A DNA stretch of 64,000 bases from Hysterangium stoloniferum. Its lineage: Eukaryota; Basidiomycota; Agaricomycetes; Hysterangiales; Hysterangiaceae. Below the pieces are notes generated by a model. That model saw only the letters and a list, made by a program, of their open reading frames with translations, had not been told where the DNA came from and did not search any database. The DNA lies in NCBI GenBank assembly GCA_015178975.1, contig WHVD01000002.1:62001-126000 (forward strand). The letters are read 5' to 3'. Positions 1 to 10,636 of this stretch are shown in pieces (the stretch's first letter is position 1; every line of letters starts with the position of its first letter). The position numbers and the translations under genes are program-made.

Positions 1-2671
1 CATTGGAAGCCATGGCAAATTTGGCATGTACATTGCGGAATGTTGGAAAATACACTGAAGCTCAAGAGCTGGAAGTGCAGGTCCTGGAGGCACACAAGCA
101 ATCCCTTGGCCCAGAACATCCCCATACATTGAAAGCCATGGCAAGTTTAGCATGCACATTGTGGATTCTGGGAAAATACACAGAAGCTCAAGAGCTAGAA
201 GTGCAGGTCCTGGAGGCACACAAGCAATCCCTTGGCCCAGACCATCCAGATACATTGAATGCCATGGCAAATTTGGGATGCACATTGTGGAGTGTTGGAA
301 AATACACAGAAGCTCAAGAGGTGGAAGTGCAGGTCCTGGAGGTACACAAGCAATTCCTTGGCCCAGAACATCCCCATACATTGGAAGCCATGGCAAGTTT
401 GGCATGCACATTGCAGAGTGTTGGAAAATACACTGAAGCTCAAGAGCTGAAAATGCAGGTCCTGGAGGCACACAAGCAATCCCTTGGCCCAGACCATCCA
501 GATTCATTGAAAGCCATGGCAAGTTTAGCACGCACATTGTGGATTCTGGGAAAATACACAGAAGCTCAAGAGCTAGAAGTGCAGGTTCTGGAGGCACACA
601 AGCAATTCCTTGGCCTAGAACATCCAGATACATTGGAAGCCATGGCAAATTTGGCATGTACATTGCGGAATGTTGGAAAATACACTGAAGCTCAAGAGCT
701 GGAAGTGCAGGTCCTGGAGGCACGCAAGCAATTCCTTGGCCCAGAACATCCAGATACATTGAATGCCATGGCAAATCTGGGACGCACATTGCAAAATGTT
801 GGAAAATACACAGAAGCTCAAGAGCTGGAAGTGCAGGTCCTGGAGGCACACAAGGAATTCCTTGGCTCACAACATCCAGATACATTGAATGCCAGGGCAA
901 ATTTGGGACGCACATTGCGAAATGTTGGAAAATACACAAAAGCTCAAGAGCTGGAAGTGCAGGTCCTGGAGGCACGCAAGCAATTCCTTGGCCCAGAACA
1001 TCCACATACATTGAATGCCATGGCAAATTTGGGATGCACATTGCGAAATGTTGGAAAATACACAGAAGCTCAAGAGCTGGAAGTGCAGGTCCTGGAGGCA
1101 CGCAAGCAATTCCTTGGCCTTGAACATCCAGATACATTGGAAGCCATGGCAAATTTGGCATGTACATTGCAGAATGTTGGAAAATACACTGAAGCTCAAG
1201 AGCTGGAAGTGCAGGTCCTGGAGGCACGCAAGCAATTCCTTGGCCCAGAACATCCAGATACACTGAATGCCATGGCAAATTTGGGATGCACATTGCGGAA
1301 TATTGGAAAATACACTGAGGCTCAAGAGCTGCAAGTGCAGGTCCTGGAGGCATGCAAGCAATTCCTTGGCCCAGAACATCCAGATACATTGAATGCCATG
1401 GAAAATCTGGGACGCACATTGCAAAATGTTGGAAAATACACAGAAGCTCAAGAGCTGGAAGTGCAGGTCCTGGAGACACGCAAGGAATTCCTTGGCTCAC
1501 AACATCCAGATACATTGAATGCCAAGGGAAATTTGGCATCTACATTGCAGACTGTTGGAAAATATTTTGAAGCTCAAGAGCTGCAAGTGCAGGTCCTGGA
1601 GGCACACAAGCAATCTCTTGGCCCAGAACATCCCCATACATTGAAAGACATGGCACGTTTAGCATGCACATTGCGAATTGTTGGAAAATACACAGAAGCT
1701 CAAGAGCTGGAAGTGCAGGTCCTGGAGGCATGCAAGGAATTCCTTGGCTCACAACATCCAGATTCATTGAATGCCATGGCAAATTTGGGACACACATTGC
1801 AAAATGTTGGAAAATACACAGAAGCTCAAGAGCTGGAAGTGCAGGTCCTGGAGGCACGCAAGGAATTCCTTGGCTCACAACATCCAGATACATTGAATGC
1901 CATGGCAAATTTGGGACGCACATTGCGAAATGTTGGAAAATACACAAAAGCTCAAGAGCTGGAAGTGCAGGTCCTGGAGGCACACAAGCAATTCCTTGGC
2001 CCAGAACATCCACATACATTGAATGCCATGGCAAATTTGGGATGCACATTGCGAAATGTTGGAAAATACACAGAAGCTCAAGAGCTGGAAGTGCAGGTCC
2101 TGGAGGCACACAAGCAATTCCTTGGCCCAGAACATCCACATACATTGAATGCCAAGGGAAATTTGGCATCTACATTGCAGACTGTTGGACAATACTTTGA
2201 AGCTCAAGAGCTGCAAGTGCAGGTCCTGGAGGCACACAAGCAATCCCTTGGCCCAGAACATCCCCATACATTGAAAGACATGGCACGTTTAGCATGCACA
2301 TTGCGAATTGTTGGAAAATACACAGAAGCTCAAGAGCTGGAAGTGCATGTCCTGGAGGCCCACAAGCAATTCCTTGGCCCAGAACATCCCCATACATTGG
2401 AAGCCATGGCAAGTTTGGCATGCACATTGCAGAGTGTTGGAAAATACACTGAAGCTCAAGAGCTAGAAGTGCAGGTTCTGGAGGCACACAAGCAATTCCT
2501 TGGCCCAGAACATCCACATACATTGAAAGCCATGGGAAGTTTGGCATGCACATTGCAGATTGTTGGAAAACACACTGAAGCTCAAGAGCTGGAAGTGCAG
2601 GTTCTGGAGGCACACAAGCAATTCCTTGGCCCAGAACATCCAGATACATTGAACACCATGGCAAGTTTGGC
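1..2671 (+). CDS. Kinesin-light-chain-type TPR repeat protein, partial at both ends
   Basis: The frame is open from the window edge and holds 21 complete 42-residue units plus the start of a 22nd. Each unit carries GKYTEAQELEVQVLEA, then a LGPEHPxTL turn and an AMANLxCTL helix, the pattern of kinesin-light-chain/TPR_12 repeats. Such arrays form helical scaffolds for protein binding; in basidiomycetes they often follow an NB-ARC or other effector domain (family knowledge), but no such domain is visible because the 5' end is outside the window. There is no stop or frameshift over about 890 codons, unlike the decayed neighbours. After residues TMASLA the frame enters reversed Gypsy sequence and adds 11 foreign residues (MFEGFKYLYCK) before a stop at 2706-2708, so the native C-terminus is lost. 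No intron is seen. Confidence 0.85.
1..2671 (+). repeat. 126-bp coding tandem repeat with higher-order duplication
   Basis: The TPR units are also a DNA tandem array with a 126-bp period. Units are very similar. A diagnostic pair (a unit starting AKGNLASTLQTVG followed by one starting DMARLACTLRIVG) occurs twice, as units 13-14 and 18-19. The run of units 7-9 is nearly repeated at 15-17. This suggests block duplication of several units as well as single-unit slippage. Confidence 0.85.
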
Positions 2672-3798
2672 AATGTTTGAAGGATTCAAATACCTGTATT
2701 GCAAGTAATTTCTTCTCATCAATGTTGTAGTTGAGTGCACAACCTGTAAGAGTGTGAGATAAACAATGCCCTGGGTGGACTTCTCCATCTGTGTCATAAA
2801 TGGAGATGATGGTGGCAATGTCATACTCTAATGCATCTATTTCTCTTATGAGTGGAACATCTGGTTTCCAGTGAGAGAGTATAGGGGCAGACCTAAAAGG
2901 ATCTTTCAAAGATTGAAATGACAGATGACACTCATTAGTAAAATTCCAAGGGGTATACTTATAAGTACGGTGAGTAAGAGAAATGGTGATATCAGAGTAG
3001 GTGGAAATAAAACATTGGTAAAAGTTGGCAAAGCCAAGGAAAACCTGGATGTTTTTCACTTTGCAAGGCTCAGGCCAATCTTTCATCACTTGAAATTCAG
3101 CTGGGTCCATTCAGAGGCCATCAGATCCCAGGATGAAACCTAGATACTCAATTTTATCAATATCAAAAGAGCATTCTTTACCATTGGCAAAGAGTCCATG
3201 CTTCTGGAGTCATCTGAGGATTTCTGAGACCCTTTCATCATGGATATCAGGATCCTCTGAATATATAGATCAAAGTGTTATTGAGGTACACAATAACACA
3301 TACATCTAGCATGTTGGAGAAAATGTTGAGAAGCCTCAGGAGCATTGGTCAGCCTGAAGGGTATAACCACACATTCAATGGAACCATAACAAGTACAGAA
3401 CACAGTTTTCCATTAATCTCCTCTGGCTACTTGGGCCAATTGATTGGGATATTTGAGGTTGATTTTGGCATAGATTCAGGATTTCTGAAACACCTCAAGG
3501 ATCATGATCAGAAGAGGATACTTATCCTTTTAGGTTATCCATAGCACTAAGACCTCTGAAATCAACAGAGTCTTAGGGATTTGTCCTTTTTACAAATGAA
3601 AAGCATGGAGGCTCCATAAGGAGACTTTGAGGGTCAGATAAATTCTATAGCCAAAGATCAGTTCAAAAATTCCTGAATTGTGAAAGTTATAACTAGCCTA
3701 GGGGTGCATTGGCACTATCTTCAATGTCACTTTTTAGATCATACAATCTATGAGGTGGAAGCTGGTCAGCTTTTTGCTTACTGAAAACATCTGCATTT
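2672..3798 (-). pseudogene. Gypsy pol remnant (RT to start of RNase H), reversed
   Basis: Read on the minus strand, this starts at the FSKQKAD segment before the RT (about 3765-3790) and passes through broken RT to the RT-RNase H linker with DWPEP and FLGFANFYQ (about 3110-3000) and the SHWKPDV/DALEYDIAT segment of RNase H. It ends in FESFKH at 2672. It aligns with the same stretch of B1 at 38590-39740 but has many stops and frameshifts. The left boundary lies in a short CAATG overlap with the TPR array. No LTR or target duplication is seen, so it arrived as a fragment or lost its ends. Confidence 0.8.
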
Positions 3799-4194
3799 TC
3801 AGATTTTCCTCATCCTTGTTTTCAGGGTCTGCAAGGGCTTTGCTGGTTTCTGGGTTGTCTGGGATTTGTTCAAAGGTCATTCTTCAGAGTTGTCTGGTTG
3901 GTAAATGGGTTGGGTAGGGCCTTTGGCAGCATAAAATATTAATGGAGATCAAAGGGTAGAAGATTCAGCTTCAGCAATTGGCTGAGCTATGCATCCTTGT
4001 AGAATTGTCAGTCTCATAATTTCAGACAGACAGGAACTTAGCATATTTTCTGATGAAAGGGTGTGGATAAAGGACTAGGAGTAGGGTAGACTGAGAATAA
4101 AACCAGATTCAAAGTCAATATTTAGAACTGAAGTACAACTATGTACATTTCATTGCAGTATTTATATTCAGTGAAAGGGGACCCTCTGTTTCAG
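3799..4194. other. Unassigned spacer
   Basis: No convincing coding segment, LTR end or repeat is recognised between the Gypsy fragment and the reversed Helitron fragment. It may be decayed sequence of either element. Confidence 0.4.
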
Positions 4195-5000
4195 ACCCCT
4201 GAGAGCATTGTTGCAGGCTGATTCCCCCAATAACTCCATCAATTCCTCTAAACCATAACTTCCTCATCTTATTGAAGCCTTCTCTGAGTTTACAGTCCAA
4301 TCCTTTGCTTTCATGTCCTGTGATCTCTTTCCAGACCTGCTGGCCTGGGAACCACTTCAGGTTGAGGAATCACTATCTCTGGCAGGTTGGGGTACTATGT
4401 ATCTCCTTAGGAGCTGGTTCAAGGACTTCTGGGTCTGGAGCAATCTCCTCAATGGCTGTTGGGACTGGGGCTATCTCAGTAGGGAGTGGTTCATTTGCAT
4501 AGGGAATATCCCAGCTCCAGCCTTGCTCTCCTCTTGGAAGGAATAGCACATAATGAAGTGGGGCATATAAAGGATTAGTTTCAAAGATTATTCTAAATCC
4601 TCCACCTTAATAATTAAGCACAATGTCCCATCTGTCAGTAGGAGTACCATCCCCTGGGAGGATGACTGCCAATTCATCCCCTGTTGGAATGTTGTATAAG
4701 CCTGATATGTTAGCCTGACCTGGAGCTGAGGAGTGATTGGTTGGTCTCTCAGATGTGTCATGGCCTGTTTACATATGTGAACAAAAGGATTAAATTCTAA
4801 CATCATATCCTGTAATCCAGAAAGGGTTGTAGCATTGATTCTTTTGTCTTGGTTATGTGGATACCTAAGCTCTAATGCAACATCTGCTTCATAAATGTAG
4901 AGCTGAGCATAGGAGGGTGTCTGCCCAATATTAGGAATTGGAGCACTATTATTTACAAAAGGAAACAGTTACCAAAGGGACAATGAATACAAAACAAAAA
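4195..5000 (-). pseudogene. Helitron Rep N-terminal region, inverted fragment
   Basis: On the minus strand, conserved Helitron helitron-like N-domain motifs appear in order: PSYAQLYIYEADVALELR (about 4930-4870), LQDMMLEFNPFVHI (about 4815-4775), then LYAPLHYVLFLPRGEQGW (about 4580-4525). An acidic, proline-rich linker follows, to a stop near 4380. This is the part upstream of the HUH nuclease. The next part of the same protein lies on the plus strand from about 6950, so this fragment is inverted relative to the rest of the Helitron or comes from a second copy. No start codon or Helitron terminus is seen; 5001-5289 upstream of it shows nothing recognisable. Confidence 0.75.
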
Positions 5001-5291
5001 GAGGGACAGTCCAGAAAGGAAGGAATGGAAACTGTTCAAAGGAAGGAAACTGTTCTTTGAACAGTTCCAAAAGGAGGAATGGTTTCACCCACAGGGTTTC
5101 AATCAGAAATTGAGTTGATCTTACTGGAATTGATTCAGAATTTATATCTAAAAATAACTCTACCTAATTGGGAACAGGGAACCTTTCATTAAAGGAACAC
5201 CAGCACTACAAGTCTCTAGTGGCCCCCCAGACACCAGGCTGTTAAAGCATGATTCCAGAGTTAGTCACCTACTTTTCAGAAGTACCTATTA

Positions 5292-5504
5292 CAGTGACCC
5301 AAAAAAGCATCCAGATGTTTGGTGAAATTGGAAAGATGGGTTTGCAGCTCCAGAAATAAAATAGATAAAATTCTGAATAAATCAGAGGTAAGAGGTATAC
5401 ATCTGACCTACATGATGACATAAGCATGACATCATAGCTTTCCTTATCAGGGAAGTAGGAAATGAACAATGGACATGGTGCATCTGGACATTTTTTTTGC
5501 TCTG
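5292..5504 (+). repeat. Left terminal inverted repeat of Tc1-1
   Basis: Matches the reverse complement of 6674-6885. The outer motif (AAAAAAGCATCCAGATG) recurs at the inner end in opposite orientation (CATCTGGACATTTTTTTT), so the repeat can itself form a stem. Confidence 0.88.
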
Positions 5505-5605
5505 TCAACTGATACATGAAACTCAACTAAGGTTCATATAACTGTGGGAATTTCTGGTTAGGTTCAACAATGTAATGTGACCACATGTTTAAATAACACA
5601 TTTAC

Positions 5606-6646
5606 ATGAACCTTTGCCTCAATTCACCCCCCCACCACATGATGAAGAAGCACTCTACTGAAACAAGGCTCTCTGTCATTTCTCTTCTCCAGGAGGGTCA
5701 CTCCTGCAGAACAATTGCTTCTAAACTTTATATTGGGCACTCTACAGTATCAGAAATTCGCTCCCAACTCCCTGGTCCACTTCCAACACCTTCCAGAGGT
5801 TGTCCTCCCAAACTCTCCCCCAGGGATCATCACCACCTGGCTCATTCTATCACCTCTGGACAGGTTGAGAATGCCTCCCAAGCCAAGTCCCACCTCTCCC
5901 TCAATGTCTGCACACAGACAATTAGAAATGCATTGAAGAAAGAGAATTTGAAGGCTGTGGTGAAGGCCAAAAGACCTCTTCTTGCCTGTTAACACATCAA
6001 GGCTCGATATGAGTTTGCTATCAAGTACCAGCATTGGACTGAGGAGGACTGGTTTAGGGTTATCTTCTCAGATGAGACCAAAATCAATCATTTGGGCTCT
6101 GATGGGAGGTTGTGGGTATGGAAAAGACCAGGTTCTGCACTCACTCAGCAGCATATCAATGGAACTATCAAATTTGGAGGGGGGAGTCTAATGATTTGGG
6201 GATGTATGACAGCACATGGTGTGGGGTACATGTGCAAGATAGATGGGAGGATGGATGGGGAGATGTACAAGGACATATTGGAGGACTATATCTTCAAAAC
6301 AATGGAGTATTATGGGATGGACAGGGAAAGGTTTGTCTTCCAGCAGGACAATGACCCTAAACACACTTGCAAGTTGGCCAAGGATTGGTTCAAGGACCAT
6401 CAGGTGGAGGTTTTAGACTGGCCTGCACAGTCCCCAGACCTGAATCCAATAGAACACTTATGGTGGGAGTTGAAGAGAAGGCTTGGAACATACCCTGAGG
6501 CACCCAAGAGCATATTGGAGCTCTGGGAGAGAGTGGAGGTGGAATGGGAGGGTATTCCAAGGGAGAAATGCCTTGAATTGATCAAGAGCATGCCTAGAAG
6601 GGTTGCTGCAGTACTAAAGGCCAAGGGGGGGTACACTAAATACTGA
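5606..6646 (+). pseudogene. Tc1-1 transposase, one in-frame stop
   Basis: Tc1/mariner transposase that would cut and paste the element at TA sites. Residues 12-60 form the first helix-turn-helix (RLSVISLLQEGHSCRTIASK), followed by a GCPPKLS linker and a second HTH. The catalytic DDE_3 domain has FSDETKIN, FQQDNDPKHT and SPDLNPIEHLWWELK. The spacing between the second D and the E is 34 residues, i.e. DD34E, the Tc1 type. A TAA at 5990-5992 lies in frame between the DNA-binding and catalytic parts (after KRPLLAC, before HIKARYEFA). The frame is otherwise open to the stop at 6644-6646. A second Met at 5639 is an alternative start. Apart from this stop it looks recently active. Confidence 0.9.
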
Positions 6647-6673
6647 AACTGGTAAAAACTCGTAATTAATCAC

Positions 6674-6885
6674 AAGAGCAAAAAAAGTGTCCGGATGCAC
6701 CATGTCCATTATTAATTTCCTACTTTCCTGATAAGGAAGCTATGATGGCATGCTTATGTCATCATGTAGGTCAGATGTATACCTCTTACCTCTGATTTAT
6801 TCAGAATTCTATCTATTTTATTTCTGGAGCTGTAAACCCATCTTTCCAATTTCACCAAACATCTGGATGCTTTTTTGGGTCACTG
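6674..6885 (-). repeat. Right terminal inverted repeat of Tc1-1
   Basis: Reverse complement of the left repeat with few differences. The inner copy of the motif sits at about 6678-6705 and the outer copy at about 6862-6880. Confidence 0.88.
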
Positions 6886-6889
6886 TAGG

Positions 6890-8820
6890 TGGAGCAGCTG
6901 ATGGCTGTCATGAGAGGGAAAGTGATGGGAAGTAATAGGAATGGCTAGCATGCAAGTTGTACCTCTCCCACCTGAACAAATACATAGACATACCAGTTGA
7001 TGATACTATGCCACCTCCTGAGCCAGCTATGGAACAGGATGAGGTGCAGGCAATTACTGAAGAACTTGAACCTGAACAAGTGACAGAGGATAGGCAGAAG
7101 AAGACAAGGCAGACAAAAGTCTCCCAGATAAAACATTATTCTTATTGACTCATTCAAAGAATTGGTGAAGCAACAACAATTCTGAGGCATGGAGAACTGC
7201 TTCAGCAATACATTGTAGGTGCATGGGCAGTAGCAGAGCAAAGCAGGCTATAATGAATAAGACTCAATCAAGGCACTTTACAGGCTGAAATGTACCATCA
7301 GGTGGTTGATGTCTTCACAGAACAGGATAATAACTAGCAAACTGAGCCAAATGAAATTGGAAGTAGATTTATACAGCCAGCAACCTTCCAAGGTAGCAGT
7401 CAGGATATGATGGAAAATTTCAAATTCATTGGCTATATCATGCAAGTATGGCAATACAAGGATGTTCATTACTATGACTGTTAGGGTACGTACATGGTGG
7501 GTCTCTGGAGAAACCCGCAGAATATCCAGTAGGACTTGGCTTCAGCTTATACGCTGCACCCTTGCTAGATCATGTTGTCCAATTTCAGACAGGTGGACGG
7601 GAATCCTGGGGAGTCTGGGCGGGAGTCGTGGGTCGAGGGGTCATAGGTCGGAGGTTGTGGGTCGTGAGGTTGTGAGTCGAGATGTTAGTCGAGATAGGTG
7701 AGAGAGATAGATACACTGGAGCCCGTGGGCTCCGACTAGTGTGAGCGGTGTAATTCAAGTAGGAGTTTAGAGTGGAAAATGTATTAGATTACTGGGGGGA
7801 ATCTAAGCCGATTTTCTGACTGGATTGTATGTACAACATCTGCCAGTTTAAATAGACTGTGGAGTGAATGTCATACCAAATCCAGTAATGATGAAATGAA
7901 ATGAGCAAAACATAAAATAGGAATAGTAAACACCAAGTTTGGTGTTAGGAATGGGACGGAATGGAGCGGAGTCTGAATAGTGACAAATCATAAACCATAA
8001 CGGGAAACAGAGCGGGAGCAGAGTCTGAATCATGACAGGTCATTTGACTAAAATGGGAATGGGGCTCTGTTAGAGGGAAGATGGGTATTATGAGTGGGGT
8101 CCGGTGACTGATGTGTGGGATGAGGTCAGACATAGACAGGGACAGAGTCCGGTGGGTTTTCCGGTGACTGAAACACAACGTAATGAAGTTGAACGTAGAT
8201 GAGTCTGACGTACGGAGGAATTCCGGTAAACTGATAATAGGTGCGTATAGGGCACGGGTGCATATAAGTTAGTGCCCGGAATCCTGCAGGATTTCCGGTC
8301 ATAACAATGACAGCCAACCCCAAATGGAGGGAAATAACTTGAGCACTTCTTCCAGGCCAAACTGTAGCTGAGTTCCCAGATATAGTGTCACATATTTTTG
8401 CATTGAAAAAGGCACACTTGCTCCACCTCATTATGAAGAAAAATGTCCTTGGGAAAACAGTTGCCCATGTCCATACCATTGGATTTCAGAAGTGTGGACT
8501 GCCTCACATGCATTTGCTCATATGGTTTGAAGAGGGGGGAAAGCTTTGGACTCCTGCAGAAGTTGATGCTATGATATCTGCAGAGTTCCAGATCAAGACA
8601 AGCACCCAAAGCTTTACAAGTTGTTATCTGAGCTCATTAACCATGCATGTGGTGAAAATGTATCAAAGATAACAAATGCACAAAGGATTTTCCCAAGCCC
8701 TTTTGTGAATCTACAAGTATTAATGAAGATGGCTATTCAAAGTAGCACTGTAGAAATGATGGCAGAGAATATAAAGTCAGAGATCATGAGCTGGACAATT
8801 GAAATGTTGACCCTTACTGT
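6890..8820 (+). pseudogene. Helitron Rep (HUH) region, split by a solo LTR
   Basis: Part of a RepHel protein of a rolling-circle Helitron. Before the LTR: an acidic linker, then KVSQIKHYSY, IGEATTILRHGELLQQYIVG and AISCKYGNTRMFITMT. The host codons continue directly after the LTR as ANPKWREIT, then a stop, LPGQTVAEFPDIVSHIFALKKA and the HUH motif GLPHMHLLIWF at about 8495-8530. C-terminal to that is ITNAQRIFPSPF. Similarity ends near 8820, so the segment with the Rep catalytic tyrosines is missing. Several stops and frameshifts make it non-functional. It continues in sense with the Pif1 pieces at 16285 and 26156. Confidence 0.85.
7479..8306 (-). mobile_element. Solo LTR, family A, with 5-bp target duplication
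   Basis: An 828-bp LTR in reverse orientation, TGTTAGGGTACG to GGTCATAACA, flanked by ATGAC at 7474-7478 and 8307-8311. It matches the LTRs of elements A1 and A2. It splits the Helitron codons for FITMTANPKW, so the empty site can be read exactly. It carries the reversed leader motif at 7531-7560. Confidence 0.93.
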
Positions 8821-9045
8821 CAAGGCTCTGAATATTTTTCTTGTTTTTCATCTCTGTTTAAATTTATGTTTATTTTAGTTTATTTTGTCACACATTGTGC
8901 ATAACAATGTGTGCAGTCACACAAACATTTGCATGCAACGTCTGCATGCAACATCATGCAAATGTCTGCATGTGGACATACATATGAATGTCTGGACATG
9001 GACATGTGAATGTCTGCATGTGGTCATACAAACATCCACACATGG
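8821..9045 (+). repeat. Degenerate GCATGT/ACATGC-rich short repeat
   Basis: From about 8885 the sequence repeats variants of ATGTCTGCATGTGGACAT and CATGCAAATG at irregular spacings of about 10-25 bp. The same motif resumes at 12580-12640 on the other side of solo LTR C, so the repeat patch was interrupted by that LTR. The first 60 bp is AT-rich and unassigned. Confidence 0.6.
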
Positions 9046-9085
9046 TGTTATGACCCATGTGCTCGGCACACCATTGGACCCGATC

Positions 9086-10344
9086 TGTAATGTATTTAGG
9101 GGCTTCTCTCAGATAGCTCAATATATGCTATAGTGTTACAGAGCTTCAACAATAAAATAAGCAAAGGTCCAGTAATTTAAATACTGATAGATTAATGAGC
9201 TGTGCTATTAAGCTTAAACAACTCAAATCAATGCTTATTTTAATTATTGAAAGGTTCAAAAGAACAATATATAACTCTTTTAGCAAATAAACAACTATTC
9301 CTTCCTTGAGAACAGGGGCTAGAAGCTGAGTATATGCACAGTAACTTAGCAGAGACTTGATATAAAGCTTCGGTTTCTTGTATGCTTATTCGTAACTATT
9401 AATAGATATTTAACAAAGAGTTAAATAATTTATTAATAGAGAAAATAATTTGTATTGAATTTCCTGTGTGCTTGTACTTGATTAATTCACTGGCTTAAGG
9501 GATGGGCCTTGAATAATCCAAGTGTTGGCAGGGATTTCAGTAAGAGTCTTCTTAGATTTATTGAGGATTTAATAAGCCTAAGAGTTGTTGTGAAGCTGAT
9601 AGAAGTTAGATGATTAGCTAAGTTCAAGAGAGATGACAAAGAATTCCAGAGTTGTAGGTGCTTGCGGTAAGTATATCAGACTAAGGCTATATTTGTGCTT
9701 AGGATGATGAGATAAGCTCAATGCTGGTGCAGTAAAATATGTGTCATATGATTGATTTTATTGGAAACTTGGCCCTCCTTATATACATTTTGATAACTAA
9801 ATAACTAACTATTTATTTATTTTATGAGGTAATTATTAGGTCATAATGACCTCATATTCTACTTATTTTTACCCTTTATTTATCATATGACTCCCCCCTC
9901 TGAGACAAGGGTTCCAACCTTTTGCTTGAACATGAAGGTTCAAGGTTGCGGTCCTGGGACAGAAGCAATTGCTGAGTCGGCGGAATCAAATAATGACTCG
10001 AGTATGTCGTTACAGTCACACTTGTGACTGAATGATATCCCGAGGTCAGAGGCTTATCTAATAAGTCACATGACTCCAAAAATGCACACATAGGAGCAAG
10101 CAATGTGCCAAGAAGCAATAACTAAGTAAATAAAATATAAATAATTAGTTAAAAATTATAATTAATTAATTAAGACATAATAGCATTATATGGGCTCCTA
10201 TATGCTATTATTATGCAAATTTAAAAGTAATTAGGCCTTATATTTCACAATAGAAATATAATAAAAATACAATAAATTCATGAAAACATTAAATAATTCA
10301 AAGAAAATTAAGAGAACTTTATGAGATAATACTGATACCTCACA
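9086..10344 (+). mobile_element. Solo LTR-like element, family E, copy 1
   Basis: About 1.26 kb, AT-rich, TGTAATGTATTTAGG to ACCTCACA. It lies within LTR C between CGATC (9081-9085) and TGATC (10345-10349), a 5-bp duplication with one C-to-T change. It is closely similar to 50477-51660. No coding region is apparent. Orientation is arbitrary and the superfamily is unknown; it lacks the leader motif of the A/B/C families. Confidence 0.8.
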
Positions 10345-10636
10345 TGATCAGACCTCATGCAAAACTCCAATCATTCGCAAACTGTTGGTATTCTGACTAA
10401 TCCCATTAAGCACCTTCATTGTTCCTGATTAGTATTTCCATCTGCCCCTTATCCTATACAACCAGTTTACACCTTTTCCACCCCCATAGTAATCTACATC
10501 CAGATTTATAATGTTCTGTCTATTGTTCTCCATTTTCGTGTCACTCTATATATAGTTCCATCTTCTCCATTAGTACTTTCCTTTGTTCTGTTTTCATTTG
10601 GATAAGCACCAGATTTCTGGATATATACCACTCATG

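Larger units (their letters stand above)
5290..6887 (+). mobile_element. Tc1/mariner element Tc1-1, complete ends
   Basis: A complete Tc1-type transposon of about 1.6 kb, flanked by TA at 5290-5291 and 6886-6887, the expected target duplication. Ends read CAGTGACCC and GGGTCACTG. The terminal inverted repeats are long, about 212 bp (5292-5504 and 6674-6885), and highly similar. They enclose one transposase gene with a single in-frame stop. It lies at or beside the junction between the inverted and forward Helitron pieces. Confidence 0.93.

Noticed and set aside
195-2673. Long minus-strand and other-frame open frames across the TPR array (for example 867-1451 and 1540-2169 minus)
   Set aside because: They repeat every 126 bp with the array and arise because the repeat lacks stops in several frames. 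They have no domain of their own.
5269-5526. Minus-strand open frame 85 codons long, repeated at 6750-6935 plus
   Set aside because: Both are the same terminal inverted repeat of Tc1-1 read outward; the frame is a by-product of the TIR sequence.
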